From: Nocardia niigatensis NBRC 100131
GTDB taxonomy: Bacteria > Actinomycetota > Actinomycetes > Mycobacteriales > Mycobacteriaceae
Reading direction: 5' to 3'
DNA: 64,000 bases
Assembly (NCBI RefSeq): GCF_000308655.1
Contig: NZ_BAGC01000112.1
Span: forward strand, 1 to 64,000
The notes beneath the pieces are model-generated. The model made no database searches. It saw only the letters and a list, made by a program, of their open reading frames with translations, and was not told where the DNA came from. Shown here one piece after another: positions 8,646 to 17,416 of this stretch. Each line of letters starts with the position of its first letter. The first letter of the stretch is position 1. The position numbers and the translations under genes were made by a program.

Positions 8646-9566
8646 ATGATTTCGTTTCGCCACCACGCGATTTCGATCGCCGCGGTATTCCTGGCCCTGG
8701 CGGTCGGCGTGGTGCTGGGCACCCGCACGCAAGGCAACGGGTTGTTTCCCGGCACGGGCGACCGGCAGCAGATCGACGATCTGCGTGCCGAGAACGGGCA
8801 TCTGAACGAACAGGTGAAGGCCGCCGACGCCTTCCTTTCCGGTGCGGCCGGCAAGCTGCTGTCGGGCGCGCTGGCAAACCGGTCGGTCCTGGTCTTCACC
8901 ACTCCCGACGCCGACAGCGGCGACGCCGACGCGGTCACGGCGGCGCTGACCACCGCGGGCGCCGCCGTCACCGGCCGAATCGGCCTGACCGGCGCGTTCA
9001 CCGACTCCTCCGAGGGCGACCGACTGCGCACCGCACTGCTGAACGTGGTCCCCGCCGGCGCGCAGCTCGTGGTCGACGCCGTCGATCAGGGCAGCCTCGC
9101 CGGCGATCTGCTCGGCCAGGTGCTGCTCGACGATCCGGTGAACGGACAGTCGCGCGGCACGCCGCAGGAACGCGGCCTGGCCCTCGAGACCCTGCGCGGC
9201 GGCGGCTTCCTCAACTTCGCCGACGTCCAGCCCGCCCAGCTGGCCGTGGTGGTCACCGGCGACGGCGCCCGGGCCGACGAGAACAATCGCGGCACCATCA
9301 TCGCCCGGTTCGCCGGGGGACTGCGGTCCCACAGCGCCGGTGTGGTGCTGGCGGGTCGCTACGGGGCCGCCGAGGGGCCCGGTGCGATCGCAGTGGCGCG
9401 CTCCGAGGGCGGGCTGTCCACCGTCACGACCGTCGACAATGCCGACCGTGAGATCGGGCGGATCACCACCGTGCTCGGGCTCACCGAGCAGCTGAACGGC
9501 GGTACCGGTCGTTACGGCACGGGCGCGAAGGCGACCTCGCTCACAGTCGCGGCCATGCCGCACTGA
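8646..9566 (+). CDS. mctB: MctB/SteB-like copper transport and septal protein (Rv1698 family)
   Basis: This 306-residue protein has one N-terminal membrane segment (ISIAAVFLALAVGVVLG, residues ~9-25) and a short coiled coil (RQQIDDLRAENGHLNEQV). A large extracytoplasmic domain follows. Family, length and position match Rv1698, reported as MctB, which limits copper accumulation. The corynebacterial orthologue, SteB, forms a pair with SteA. The 7-bp spacing to steA supports a two-gene unit. The two reported roles, copper handling and cell separation, may not be exclusive. Confidence 0.9.
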   Translation: MISFRHHAISIAAVFLALAVGVVLGTRTQGNGLFPGTGDRQQIDDLRAENGHLNEQVKAADAFLSGAAGKLLSGALANRSVLVFTTPDADSGDADAVTAALTTAGAAVTGRIGLTGAFTDSSEGDRLRTALLNVVPAGAQLVVDAVDQGSLAGDLLGQVLLDDPVNGQSRGTPQERGLALETLRGGGFLNFADVQPAQLAVVVTGDGARADENNRGTIIARFAGGLRSHSAGVVLAGRYGAAEGPGAIAVARSEGGLSTVTTVDNADREIGRITTVLGLTEQLNGGTGRYGTGAKATSLTVAAMPH

Positions 9567-9718
9567 GGAGAACCATGATCGCGCCGGAGAAAGCCCCCGG
9601 CCACACCGATGCCGACACGGGAAAAGTTGCCCCCGACACGCGGAATCGAGCCAATACCGGGCAACCGGCATGCGTGGCATGTGATCGGCCCGGCGGATCC
9701 GTGTTACCGTGAAGACCC

Positions 9719-11446
9719 GTGGGTAATTCACGGATTCCGGCGCGCGCGGCCACGAAACACATCTTCGTCAGCGGCGGTGTCGCCTCTTCACTCGGTAAGG
9801 GTCTGACCGCCTCCAGCCTCGGTCAGCTGCTTACGTCGCGCGGTCTGCGCGTCACGATGCAGAAGCTGGATCCGTACCTGAACGTTGATCCCGGCACCAT
9901 GAACCCCTTCCAGCACGGTGAGGTGTTCGTGACCGAGGACGGCGCGGAGACGGACCTCGATGTCGGTCACTACGAGCGTTTCCTGGATCGCGATCTGTCC
10001 GGCGACGCCAATGTCACCACCGGCCAGGTGTACTCGAAGGTGATCGCCAAGGAGCGCCGAGGCGAGTACCTCGGTGACACCGTGCAGGTGATCCCGCACA
10101 TCACCGACGAGATCAAGAGCCGCATCCTCGCGATGACGGGACCGGACCTGCACGGGCAGGCGCCGGATGTGGTGATCACCGAAATCGGTGGCACGGTGGG
10201 CGATATCGAGTCGCAGCCGTTCCTCGAGGCGGCGCGGCAGATCCGCCATGAGGTGGGTCGCGAGAACTGCTTCTTCCTGCACGTCACGCTGGTGCCCTAC
10301 CTGGGTCCTTCGGGCGAGCTGAAGACCAAGCCGACCCAGCACTCGGTGGCGGCGCTGCGCAATATCGGTATCCAGCCCGATGCGCTGATCCTGCGCTGCG
10401 ACCGCGATGTGCCGCAGCCGCTGAAGAACAAGATCGCGCTCATGTGCGACGTGGATGTGGACGCCTGCATCTCGACGCCGGACGCGCCGTCGATCTACGA
10501 CATTCCGAAGGTGCTGCACCGGGAAGGCTTGGACGCCTATGTCGTTCGCAAGCTCGGGCTGCCCTTCCGCGATGTGGACTGGACGGTCTGGGGCGACCTG
10601 CTGGACCGCGTGCACAACCCACGCGAAGAAGTCACCATCGCGCTGGTCGGCAAGTACGTGGACCTGCCCGACGCCTACCTGTCGGTCACCGAGGCGCTGC
10701 GCGCGGGCGGTTTCGCCTCGCGGGCCAAGGTGAACATCCGCTGGGTGCAGTCCGACGAGTGCGAGACCGAGGCGGGTGCGCGCTCGCACCTGGCCGACGT
10801 GGACGCCATCCTCATCCCGGGTGGCTTCGGCATTCGCGGCATCGAGGGCAAGGTGGGCGCCATCCGCTTCGCGCGCGAGCACAAGGTTCCACTGCTGGGT
10901 CTGTGTCTGGGTCTGCAGTGCGTGGTCATCGAGGCGGCGCGCTCGGTGGGGCTGAAGGACGCCAACTCGGCGGAGTTCGAGCCCGACACCAAGTACCCGG
11001 TCATCTCGACCATGGCCGACCAGGAGCAGATCGTGGCCGGCGAGGCCGACCTCGGCGGCACCATGCGCCTGGGCGCGTACCCCGCTGTGCTGCAGCAGGA
11101 TTCGCTGGTCGCGCAGGCGTACGGCGAGACCGAGGTCTCCGAGCGGCACCGCCACCGGTACGAGGTCAACAACACCTACCGCGACAAGATCGCCAAGAGC
11201 GGCCTGAAGTTCAGCGGCACCTCCCCGAACGGCCACCTGGTCGAGTTCGTGGAGTACCCGAAGGACAAGCACCCGTTCCTGGTCGCCACCCAGGCGCACC
11301 CGGAACTCAAGTCCCGCCCGACCCGGCCGCACCCGCTGTTCGCGGCGCTCATCTCGGCGGCGCTGGAATACAAGGCCGCCGAACGGCTTCCGGTGGAGAT
11401 CCCGAGCGAGGTTCCCGCCGCGGAGGCCGAGAAGGTCTCCAAGTAG
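9719..11446 (+). CDS. pyrG: CTP synthase
   Basis: This 575-residue enzyme makes CTP from UTP, ATP and glutamine. The N-terminal synthetase domain begins HIFVSGGVASSLGKGLTA, the ATP-binding region, and contains QKLDPYLNVDPGTMNP. The C-terminal class I glutamine amidotransferase domain has LLGLCLGLQ with the nucleophilic Cys near residue 395. The last ~15 residues are an Ala/Glu-rich tail. The start at GTG 9719 gives the usual short lead before KHIFVSGG. The 152-bp gap from mctB probably contains its promoter. Confidence 0.96.
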   Translation: MGNSRIPARAATKHIFVSGGVASSLGKGLTASSLGQLLTSRGLRVTMQKLDPYLNVDPGTMNPFQHGEVFVTEDGAETDLDVGHYERFLDRDLSGDANVTTGQVYSKVIAKERRGEYLGDTVQVIPHITDEIKSRILAMTGPDLHGQAPDVVITEIGGTVGDIESQPFLEAARQIRHEVGRENCFFLHVTLVPYLGPSGELKTKPTQHSVAALRNIGIQPDALILRCDRDVPQPLKNKIALMCDVDVDACISTPDAPSIYDIPKVLHREGLDAYVVRKLGLPFRDVDWTVWGDLLDRVHNPREEVTIALVGKYVDLPDAYLSVTEALRAGGFASRAKVNIRWVQSDECETEAGARSHLADVDAILIPGGFGIRGIEGKVGAIRFAREHKVPLLGLCLGLQCVVIEAARSVGLKDANSAEFEPDTKYPVISTMADQEQIVAGEADLGGTMRLGAYPAVLQQDSLVAQAYGETEVSERHRHRYEVNNTYRDKIAKSGLKFSGTSPNGHLVEFVEYPKDKHPFLVATQAHPELKSRPTRPHPLFAALISAALEYKAAERLPVEIPSEVPAAEAEKVSK

Positions 11447-11472
11447 TTCCCGCCCGACGCGGATTCCGCGGC

Positions 11473-11503
11473 CCGCCCGAGCATTCGACGAGTGCTCGGG
11501 CGG
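11473..11503 (+). terminator. strong hairpin terminator after pyrG
   Basis: A 12-bp stem (CCGCCCGAGCAT at 11473-11484 with 11492-11503, one T-G wobble) and a 7-base loop lie 26 bp after the pyrG stop. It has no clear T-run, as is common in actinobacteria. Confidence 0.65.
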
Positions 11504-11590
11504 TGTCGTATCCGGTGTTCGCGTGTCGTACGCCACGACGACGGGCCCGCTCCGTCCCGGCCCGCAAGGCATTCACGCTACGGTTCTCGA

Positions 11591-12238
11591 ATGACCTCCT
11601 CGGAACCGGTCCCCGGCACACATGATTTCGATGTCCTGTCCAGTCGCACCGTGTACTCGGGTGCGATCCTGGCGCTGCGGTTGGACCAGGTGGTCATGCC
11701 CGGCGGCAAGGTCGCCGAGCGGGAGGTGATCGAGCACCACGCGGCGGTCGCGGTGGCGGCGCTGGACGAGAACGACAATCTGGTGCTGATCAACCAGTAC
11801 CGGCATCCGATCGGGCGGCGGCTGCTGGAACTGCCGGCCGGACTGCTGGACGAGGTGGGGGAGGATCCGCTCGAGGCGGCGCAGCGGGAGCTGGCCGAGG
11901 AGACCGGGCTGGCCGCGCGGGAGTGGTCGGTGCTGGTCGATGTGGCGCTCTCGCCCGGGTTCACCGATGAGGCGCTGCGGGTGTACCTGGCGACCGGGCT
12001 CTACGAAATCGACCGCCCGGACCCGGAACACGAGGAGGCTGACCTCGAGGTGCTGCGAATGCCGTTGGCGGAGGCCGCGCAGGCCGCGCTGGCGGGCGAG
12101 ATCACCAATGCCACAGCGGTGGCCGGGGTGACGGCGTTGATGACGGCCCGTTCCAGCGGCGCTCGGTTGCGGCCCGCAGACGCGCCCTGGCCGGGGATGC
12201 CGACCGCCTTCCTGGACCGCAAGGCGCGGGAGGCGTAG
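11591..12238 (+). CDS. NUDIX hydrolase, ADP-ribose pyrophosphatase type (Rv1700-like)
   Basis: This 215-residue enzyme most likely hydrolyses ADP-ribose to AMP and ribose-5-phosphate. The NUDIX box reads GLLDEVGEDPLEAAQ followed by RELAEETGL. It has one residue more than the canonical GX5E spacing. The upstream LINQYRHPIGRRLLELPAG strand is typical of ADP-ribose pyrophosphatases. The ATG at 11591 is chosen because the earlier frame would run through the pyrG terminator. It lies between pyrG and xerD, exactly as Rv1700 does. Confidence 0.92.
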   Translation: MTSSEPVPGTHDFDVLSSRTVYSGAILALRLDQVVMPGGKVAEREVIEHHAAVAVAALDENDNLVLINQYRHPIGRRLLELPAGLLDEVGEDPLEAAQRELAEETGLAAREWSVLVDVALSPGFTDEALRVYLATGLYEIDRPDPEHEEADLEVLRMPLAEAAQAALAGEITNATAVAGVTALMTARSSGARLRPADAPWPGMPTAFLDRKAREA

Positions 12239-12335
12239 ATCCCGATCCCGCGGTAGATCCCGATTGGGAAACTTGTTCTGTTCGCCGGGGTTCGGGTCGG
12301 AGAGTTCGTCGGTGGCTGCTGCAATGATGTGACCC

Positions 12336-13256
12336 GTGCTGAAGCGCCAGATCGACGCGTACCTCGACCATTTGGCGGTCGAGCGCGGCGCCGCGCGCAA
12401 TACGCTCAGCGCGTATCGGCGGGATCTGGGCCGGTACCAGTACTTTCTGTCCGGGCGCGGGGTGGAAACGCTTGCCCGCGTGGCTGAATCGGACATTTCG
12501 GAATACATGGTGTCGCTGCGGGCCGGTGACTCCGAGCATCCCGCCCTGGCGGCCTCGTCGGCCTCGCGGGCGCTGGTCGCGGTCCGCGGGCTGCACCGGT
12601 TCGCGACGGCCGAGGGGATCACCGACGCTGATGTCGCGCATCCGGTGAAACCGCCGACCCCCGCCCGGCGGCTGCCGAAAGCCCTCCCATACGACCAGGT
12701 TTCCCGTCTGCTCGACGCCGCCGGTGGCGACCTTGCCGACGGCCCGCGCGGCCTGCGGGACCGGGCGCTGCTGGAGTTGCTGTACTCCACCGGCGCTCGC
12801 ATCTCGGAGATGGTCGGCCTCGACGTGGACGATATCGACATCGCCGACCGCGCGGTGATCCTGCGTGGCAAGGGCGGCAAGCAACGCATGGTCCCCATCG
12901 GCCGCCCCGCCCTGGCCGCCCTCGACAACTACCTGGTCCGCGGCCGCCCCGCCCTCTCGACCCGAGGCAAGGGCAACGCCGCCCTCTTCCTCAACCACCG
13001 CGGCGGCCGCCTCTCCCGCCAATCCGCCTGGCAGGTGCTGCAATCCGCCGCCGACCGCGCCGGCATCGCCGCCCAGGTCTCGCCCCACACCCTGCGGCAT
13101 TCGTTCGCCACCCACCTCCTCGACGGCGGCGCCGATGTCCGCGTCGTCCAGGAACTACTCGGCCACGCCTCGGTGACCACCACCCAGATCTACACCCTGG
13201 TCACCGTCGGCACCCTCCACGAGGTCTGGGCTACCGCGCACCCCCGAGCCCGCTGA
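12336..13256 (+). CDS. xerD: tyrosine recombinase XerD
   Basis: This 306-residue site-specific recombinase resolves chromosome dimers at dif together with XerC. The N-terminal SAM-like domain spans ~1-100. The catalytic set is visible: R155 in STGARISE, K179 in GKGGKQR, H251 and R254 in HTLRHSF, H277 in LGHASVTTT, and the nucleophile Y286 in QIYTLVT. The C-terminal segment after the tyrosine (VTVGTLHEVW) fits XerD and completes the synteny with Rv1701. The start is GTG 12336 with only a weak ribosome-binding site. Confidence 0.93.
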   Translation: MLKRQIDAYLDHLAVERGAARNTLSAYRRDLGRYQYFLSGRGVETLARVAESDISEYMVSLRAGDSEHPALAASSASRALVAVRGLHRFATAEGITDADVAHPVKPPTPARRLPKALPYDQVSRLLDAAGGDLADGPRGLRDRALLELLYSTGARISEMVGLDVDDIDIADRAVILRGKGGKQRMVPIGRPALAALDNYLVRGRPALSTRGKGNAALFLNHRGGRLSRQSAWQVLQSAADRAGIAAQVSPHTLRHSFATHLLDGGADVRVVQELLGHASVTTTQIYTLVTVGTLHEVWATAHPRAR

Positions 13257-13266
13257 CCGCAGGTCC

Positions 13267-13839
13267 TCAGAGATGCAGCAGGGTGCGGATGATCCGGCGG
13301 ACCCGGGTGGGGTCGAGTTCCGCGCCCCGCGAGGTGAAGAACAGGTGGTGGATAGAGCCGACGAGGGTGAAAGCGAGGGTGTGGGTGTCCTGACCGGCCG
13401 GTAGGCGGCCGGCGGTTTGCTCGGCGGACAGATAGTCGGCGAAGAACCGCTCGCTGGTGTTGAGGGCCGAATCGGCGGCGATCGCGGTGCCGATGCGGGT
13501 GGCCAGCGCGGGCCGGGCGGAGATCAGGGCGGCGGTCGGGAGGGCGCCGGAGTCGAAGAGGGTGACGGCGGCTTCGGTGAGATTGTCGAGGATGTCGCCC
13601 TGCCCGGCGCGGGCCGGCAGGCCGGAGAGCTCGTCGACGGCGCGTTGCAGGCGGTCGGCGGCGTAGTCGGTGAGGAAGCCTTCGAGTCCGTCGAAGTGGT
13701 TGTGCAGGATGCCTTTCGCGCACCCGGCCTCATCGGTGATGGCCCGGCTGGTCAGGCCCGCGGCGCCGTCGCGCGCCAGGATCCGGTCCGCGGCGGCGAA
13801 CAGCTCGGCGCGCAGATCGGGCCGTGGAACGCCACGCAT
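13267..13839 (-). CDS. TetR-family transcriptional regulator
   Basis: This 190-residue protein has an N-terminal TetR helix-turn-helix (ELFAAADRILARDGAAGLTS, then AITDEAGCAKGILHNHF) and a variable ligand-binding C-terminus. The start at ATG 13839 follows a GAAGGGG sequence. A longer open frame to 13995 does not look coding. It is divergent from a Ddn-like reductase gene at 14092. Two inverted repeats lie between them (14019-14061), immediately upstream of that reductase gene, so it probably represses this partner and possibly itself. Confidence 0.88.
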   Translation of the reverse strand: MRGVPRPDLRAELFAAADRILARDGAAGLTSRAITDEAGCAKGILHNHFDGLEGFLTDYAADRLQRAVDELSGLPARAGQGDILDNLTEAAVTLFDSGALPTAALISARPALATRIGTAIAADSALNTSERFFADYLSAEQTAGRLPAGQDTHTLAFTLVGSIHHLFFTSRGAELDPTRVRRIIRTLLHL

Positions 13840-14018
13840 GCTTCGCTCTTCCCCTTCCGGCGTCGTGATCGACGGATTCGCCGACCGCCCTGGACATCCG
13901 GTCAAGTCTATTGGCCCGCGCCCGGGCACGAGTCTCGAGGCTCGCACCCGACGGAAATCTCCGAGCTCGCACATCGGCGGGAGCCGTGGCTGCACGCTCT
14001 GCAGCGCGGGTCTTGCCT

Positions 14019-14061
14019 ACTATGGGCGATCGCCCATAGTATGTGGGCAAATGCCCATAGT
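14019..14061. promoter_or_regulatory. double palindromic operator between TetR and Ddn-like genes
   Basis: A perfect 22-bp palindrome occupies 14019-14040 (half-site ACTATGGGCG with central AT). Directly next to it, 14041-14061 contains a second, imperfect inverted repeat built from the same half-sites (GTGGGC and GCCCATAGT, with AAAT between). The pair ends 31 bp before the ATG at 14092. Tandem copies of one palindromic motif are what a dimeric TetR repressor would bind. Confidence 0.65.
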
Positions 14062-14091
14062 GGCTCTTGCCTGTTGAGAGAGACGCGAATC

Positions 14092-14736
14092 ATGAACTCC
14101 ACGAGGAATCTTCACGCCACGTCCCCCTCCCGCCGCCGCGGCATCTCGGCCGTCGGCGGGCTGGGCGCCGTGCTCATCGCCCTGCATCTGGGGATCGCCG
14201 CGTTCGGCGCCGCCGCGTTGTGGGACTGGCTCGGCGGCCTGCTCGCCGGACTGTTCCTGGTTGCCTTCGCCGCCGTGCATGTCCTCGGCGGTGCCCGGTT
14301 CGGCCACAACCTGGTGGGCCGAGCCGTCTCGATACTGGCGCGGTCCGGCGTCCGCCTCGGACCGGTCGCCCTGCTGACCGTGGCCGGCAGGCGATCCGGC
14401 CTCCCCAGAACCAACCCCGTGGACGTCTTCGGCGGGGGCGACCACCGCTGGATCATCGCCACCCACTCCAGCAACGCCCAATGGGCCCGCAACCTCCGCG
14501 CCGCAGGCCGCGCCACCCTCACCGCCGGCCCCACTCGCACCAACTACACCGCCGTCGAACTCCCCACCGACCAAGCCACCCAAATCCTGAAAGACGTTGT
14601 CGCCCCTCGACTCTCGCGCCCCGTCGGCGGCCTTGTCCTACGCCGCACCCTCGGCCTGCCGACCCGGCCGACACCAGCAGACCTCGCCCGCACCGCCGCC
14701 GCCCATCCCGTCTTCGAACTGACCCCACTGCCCTAG
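14092..14736 (+). CDS. membrane-anchored F420-dependent nitroreductase/quinone reductase-like protein (Ddn family)
   Basis: This encodes 214 residues. Two hydrophobic helices lie at ~20-60. A C-terminal domain follows with TVAGRRSGLPRTNPVDVF and WARNLRAAGRATLTAG. These match the conserved core of deazaflavin-dependent (Ddn-type) nitroreductases, which use F420H2 to reduce quinones or nitro compounds. The N-terminal membrane segments could hold it near the quinone pool. The ATG at 14092 is preceded by GAGAGAG. The divergent TetR gene and the two palindromes imply inducible expression. The cofactor and substrate are inferred from the family only. Confidence 0.72.
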   Translation: MNSTRNLHATSPSRRRGISAVGGLGAVLIALHLGIAAFGAAALWDWLGGLLAGLFLVAFAAVHVLGGARFGHNLVGRAVSILARSGVRLGPVALLTVAGRRSGLPRTNPVDVFGGGDHRWIIATHSSNAQWARNLRAAGRATLTAGPTRTNYTAVELPTDQATQILKDVVAPRLSRPVGGLVLRRTLGLPTRPTPADLARTAAAHPVFELTPLP

Positions 14737-14904
14737 CGCAGATCCGGTCTCGAAACGCCGGCCGCCGCAGTCGTTCCCGACCGGTCGTCGAGCAGACCCG
14801 CCCGGGCCGGGGTCATGCTGATCAGACCCACGCAGGTGTAGTTATTCCTGTACTGCTCCGCGTGGCAGACCAAAGGAACGCCGGAAAGGAATGGAGGGTT
14901 CCCG

Positions 14905-15198
14905 ATGAGCGGGTACTCGCGGTGGCGGGACATCCGCGAAGAGTTCGTCGAACGAGCGGGCGGTGAAGAGGCTGTTGCGGCGGGGAAAGAGGAGCTGCTC
15001 GCAGAGATCCGGCGTTCACGAGGCATGACGCAGCAGCAGCTTGCTGAGCGGATGGGCGTGACAAAAGGGCGCATCACCCAGATCGAGCAAGGGAGCATCG
15101 CCGGCTGTGAACTCCTGGTGCGCTACGCTGCAGCCCTCGGTGGGCGCTTGCATCAGTCGATCCACTTCGATGACGGCGAGATCTCCGCGATCGCGTGA
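14905..15198 (+). CDS. XRE-type helix-turn-helix protein, antitoxin-like
   Basis: This 97-residue protein has a C-terminal XRE helix-turn-helix (RRSRGMTQQQLAERMGVTKG, then RITQIEQG) after a helical N-terminus (WRDIREEFVERAGGEEA). The layout resembles HigA-type antitoxins encoded beside a RelE/HigB toxin. A GGAGGG ribosome-binding site stands before ATG 14905. The 168 bp upstream contain no credible toxin frame and the next gene downstream is der on the other strand. It is therefore either an orphan antitoxin-like regulator or a simple XRE repressor. Confidence 0.8.
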   Translation: MSGYSRWRDIREEFVERAGGEEAVAAGKEELLAEIRRSRGMTQQQLAERMGVTKGRITQIEQGSIAGCELLVRYAAALGGRLHQSIHFDDGEISAIA

Positions 15199-15205
15199 GG
15201 ACGAG

Positions 15206-15243
15206 AACGCCCGGGGGACGGTCTGATCCGTCACCCGGGCGTT
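15206..15243. terminator. bidirectional terminator between the XRE gene and der
   Basis: A two-part stem comprises AACGCCCGGG (15206-15215) pairing with 15234-15243, and inside it GACGG pairing with CCGTC. It lies between convergent genes, so it can serve both strands. Confidence 0.7.
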
Positions 15244-15266
15244 GGGTTTCCTGCTGCGCGTGGGTC

Positions 15267-16682
15267 TTACTTCTTGCGTTCGCGCTTTTCGCGGACTCGG
15301 ACGTTCACGCGGACGGGGGAGCCGTCGAAGTTGAACTCTTCGCGGAGCTTGCGTTCGATGAACCGGCGATAGCCGGCCTCGAGGAAGCCCGTGGTGAAGA
15401 GGACGAACGTCGGGGGGCGGGTGGAGGCCTGGGTGGCGAACAGGACTCGGGGGAGGCGGCCGCCTCGCATCGGCGGCGGGGTCGCCGCGATGACTTCCTT
15501 GAGCCAGTTGTTCAGGCGGCCGGTGGAAATGCGCTTGTCCCAGGAGTCCAGGGCGGTTTCCATTGCCGGGACGAGCTTTTGGACGGCGCGGCCGGTGTGG
15601 GCGGAGATATTGACGCGCTGGGCCCAGCGGACCTGGACCATTTCGCGGTCGATCTCGCGTTCCAGCATTTCCCGGCGGTCCTCGTCGACCAGATCCCACT
15701 TGTTGTAGGCGATGACGAGGGCGCGGCCGGTCTCGGCCACCATGGAGATGACGCGCAGGTCCTGCTCGGTGATCGGCTCGGAGGCGTCGATGAGCATGAC
15801 CGCCACCTCGGCGGCCTCGATGGCCCCCTTGGTGCGCAGCGAGGCGTAGAACTCGTGGCCGGAGGCATTGCTCACCTTGCGGCGCAGGCCCGCGGTGTCC
15901 ACGAATCGCCACAGCTTGCCGCCCAGTTCGACCAGCGAGTCGACCGGGTCGACGGTGGTGCCCGCGACATTGTGGACCACCGAGCGTTCTTCGCCCGCCA
16001 GCCGGTTGATCAGCGACGACTTGCCGACGTTCGGCTTGCCGACCAGCGCCACGCGGCGCGGGCCGCCGGTGAGACCCGTTCCCTCACGCGGAGTTTCGGG
16101 CATCACCTCCAGAATGAGGTCCAGCAGGTCACCGGTGCCGCGGCCGTGTGTGGCCGAGACCAGCTGCGGCTCACCGAGACCCATCGACCACAGCTCGGCC
16201 GCGTCGGCCTCCAGCTTCTGGTTGTCGACCTTGTTGGCGACCAGGATGACCGGGGTCTTGCTGCGGCGCAGCGTCTTCGCCACCGCCTCGTCGGCGGAGG
16301 TCGCGCCCGTGGTGACATCCACCACGACCACGATCGCGTCGGCCGTCCTCATGGCGACCTCGGCCTGCCGGGCCACCGACTGCTGCAGGCCCTTGGCGTC
16401 GGGCTCCCAGCCGCCGGTGTCCTGCACCATGAATCGGCGTCCGGCCCAGGTGGCCTCGTAGGAGATACGGTCCCGGGTCACGCCCGGAATGTCCTCCACC
16501 ACGGCCTCGCGGCGACCGAGAATACGGTTCACCAGGGTCGATTTGCCGACGTTCGGGCGGCCGACGATGGCCACCGTCGGCAGCGGGATGTGTTCGGCGT
16601 CCTGCTCGCCCTCGAATTCGGCGATGTCCCAGTCGGTTTCGTCCGACCAGATGCCATCACCGGCGAAGGTGTCCTGGGTCAC
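15267..16682 (-). CDS. der: ribosome biogenesis GTPase Der (EngA)
   Basis: This 471-residue protein has tandem GTPase domains and a C-terminal KH-like domain. It is needed for 50S subunit maturation. Walker A motifs are GRPNVGKST in G domain 1 and GKPNVGKSS in G domain 2. DTGGW and DTAGL are the G3 motifs. NKVD and NKWD are the G4 motifs. The first ~35 residues are an acidic actinobacterial extension. It is the last gene of the parA-scpA-scpB-rluB-cmk-der operon and overlaps cmk by 4 bp. Confidence 0.96.
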   Translation of the reverse strand: MTQDTFAGDGIWSDETDWDIAEFEGEQDAEHIPLPTVAIVGRPNVGKSTLVNRILGRREAVVEDIPGVTRDRISYEATWAGRRFMVQDTGGWEPDAKGLQQSVARQAEVAMRTADAIVVVVDVTTGATSADEAVAKTLRRSKTPVILVANKVDNQKLEADAAELWSMGLGEPQLVSATHGRGTGDLLDLILEVMPETPREGTGLTGGPRRVALVGKPNVGKSSLINRLAGEERSVVHNVAGTTVDPVDSLVELGGKLWRFVDTAGLRRKVSNASGHEFYASLRTKGAIEAAEVAVMLIDASEPITEQDLRVISMVAETGRALVIAYNKWDLVDEDRREMLEREIDREMVQVRWAQRVNISAHTGRAVQKLVPAMETALDSWDKRISTGRLNNWLKEVIAATPPPMRGGRLPRVLFATQASTRPPTFVLFTTGFLEAGYRRFIERKLREEFNFDGSPVRVNVRVREKRERKK

Positions 16683-17416
16683 TGCGAGCCTCCAGCCGAA
16701 ATCCGTTCGGCCACCACGCGATACAGCTCGTCGATGACCTCGTCCTTGTTCAGATCGCTGGTGTCGACCAGCACGGCGTCCTCGGCGGGACGCAGCGGCG
16801 AGACCTTGCGGGTCGAATCGAGGGTGTCGCGGCGCTGCACATCGGCCAGCACGGCCTCGAAATCGTCTCCGCGGCCCTCCGCGATGTTCTGGGCATTGCG
16901 ACGGAAGGCCCGCGCCTCTGCCGAGGCGGTCAGGTAGATCTTCACGTCGGCCTGGGGCAGCACGGTGGTGCCGATATCGCGGCCCTCGACCACGATTCGA
17001 CCCGCCGCCGCGGTGAGGTCCCGCTGCAGCGCGACCAGCTGGTCACGCACCTCGGGCACCGCGGACACCGCCGACACGGCCTTGGTCACCGCATTGCCGC
17101 GGATCTCGCTCGACACGTCCTCACCGTCGAGCAGGATGACCTCCCGGCTCGGATCGGTGCCGATGGTCAGCGGCAGCTCCTTGACCGCCACCGCGATGGC
17201 GGAGGCGTCGTCCAGGTCCACGCCACCGCGCAGCACGCGCAGCGTCGCGACCCGGTACATGGCGCCGGTGTCGAGGTAGCTGGCCTCGAGCCGGGTCGCC
17301 AGCTGGCGCGACACGCTCGACTTGCCGGTGCCCGACGGGCCGTCCATGGCGACGACCAGTCGCGCCGACCCGGTCAGCGCGCCGGTCGCGTCGATCAGAC
17401 TTCCCACACCGTTCAC
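16679..17416 (-). CDS. cmk: cytidylate kinase
   Basis: This 245-residue enzyme phosphorylates CMP and dCMP. The P-loop is DGPSGTGKSS near residues 25-34. YLDTGAMYR, VEGRDIGT and the RR-rich LID segment RDTLDSTRKVSPL are typical of bacterial Cmk. The GTG start at 17416 overlaps the rluB stop by 4 bp, and the stop overlaps the der start by 4 bp. Coupling of cmk with der is conserved in actinobacteria (Rv1712-Rv1713). Confidence 0.95.
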   Translation of the reverse strand: MNGVGSLIDATGALTGSARLVVAMDGPSGTGKSSVSRQLATRLEASYLDTGAMYRVATLRVLRGGVDLDDASAIAVAVKELPLTIGTDPSREVILLDGEDVSSEIRGNAVTKAVSAVSAVPEVRDQLVALQRDLTAAAGRIVVEGRDIGTTVLPQADVKIYLTASAEARAFRRNAQNIAEGRGDDFEAVLADVQRRDTLDSTRKVSPLRPAEDAVLVDTSDLNKDEVIDELYRVVAERISAGGSQ

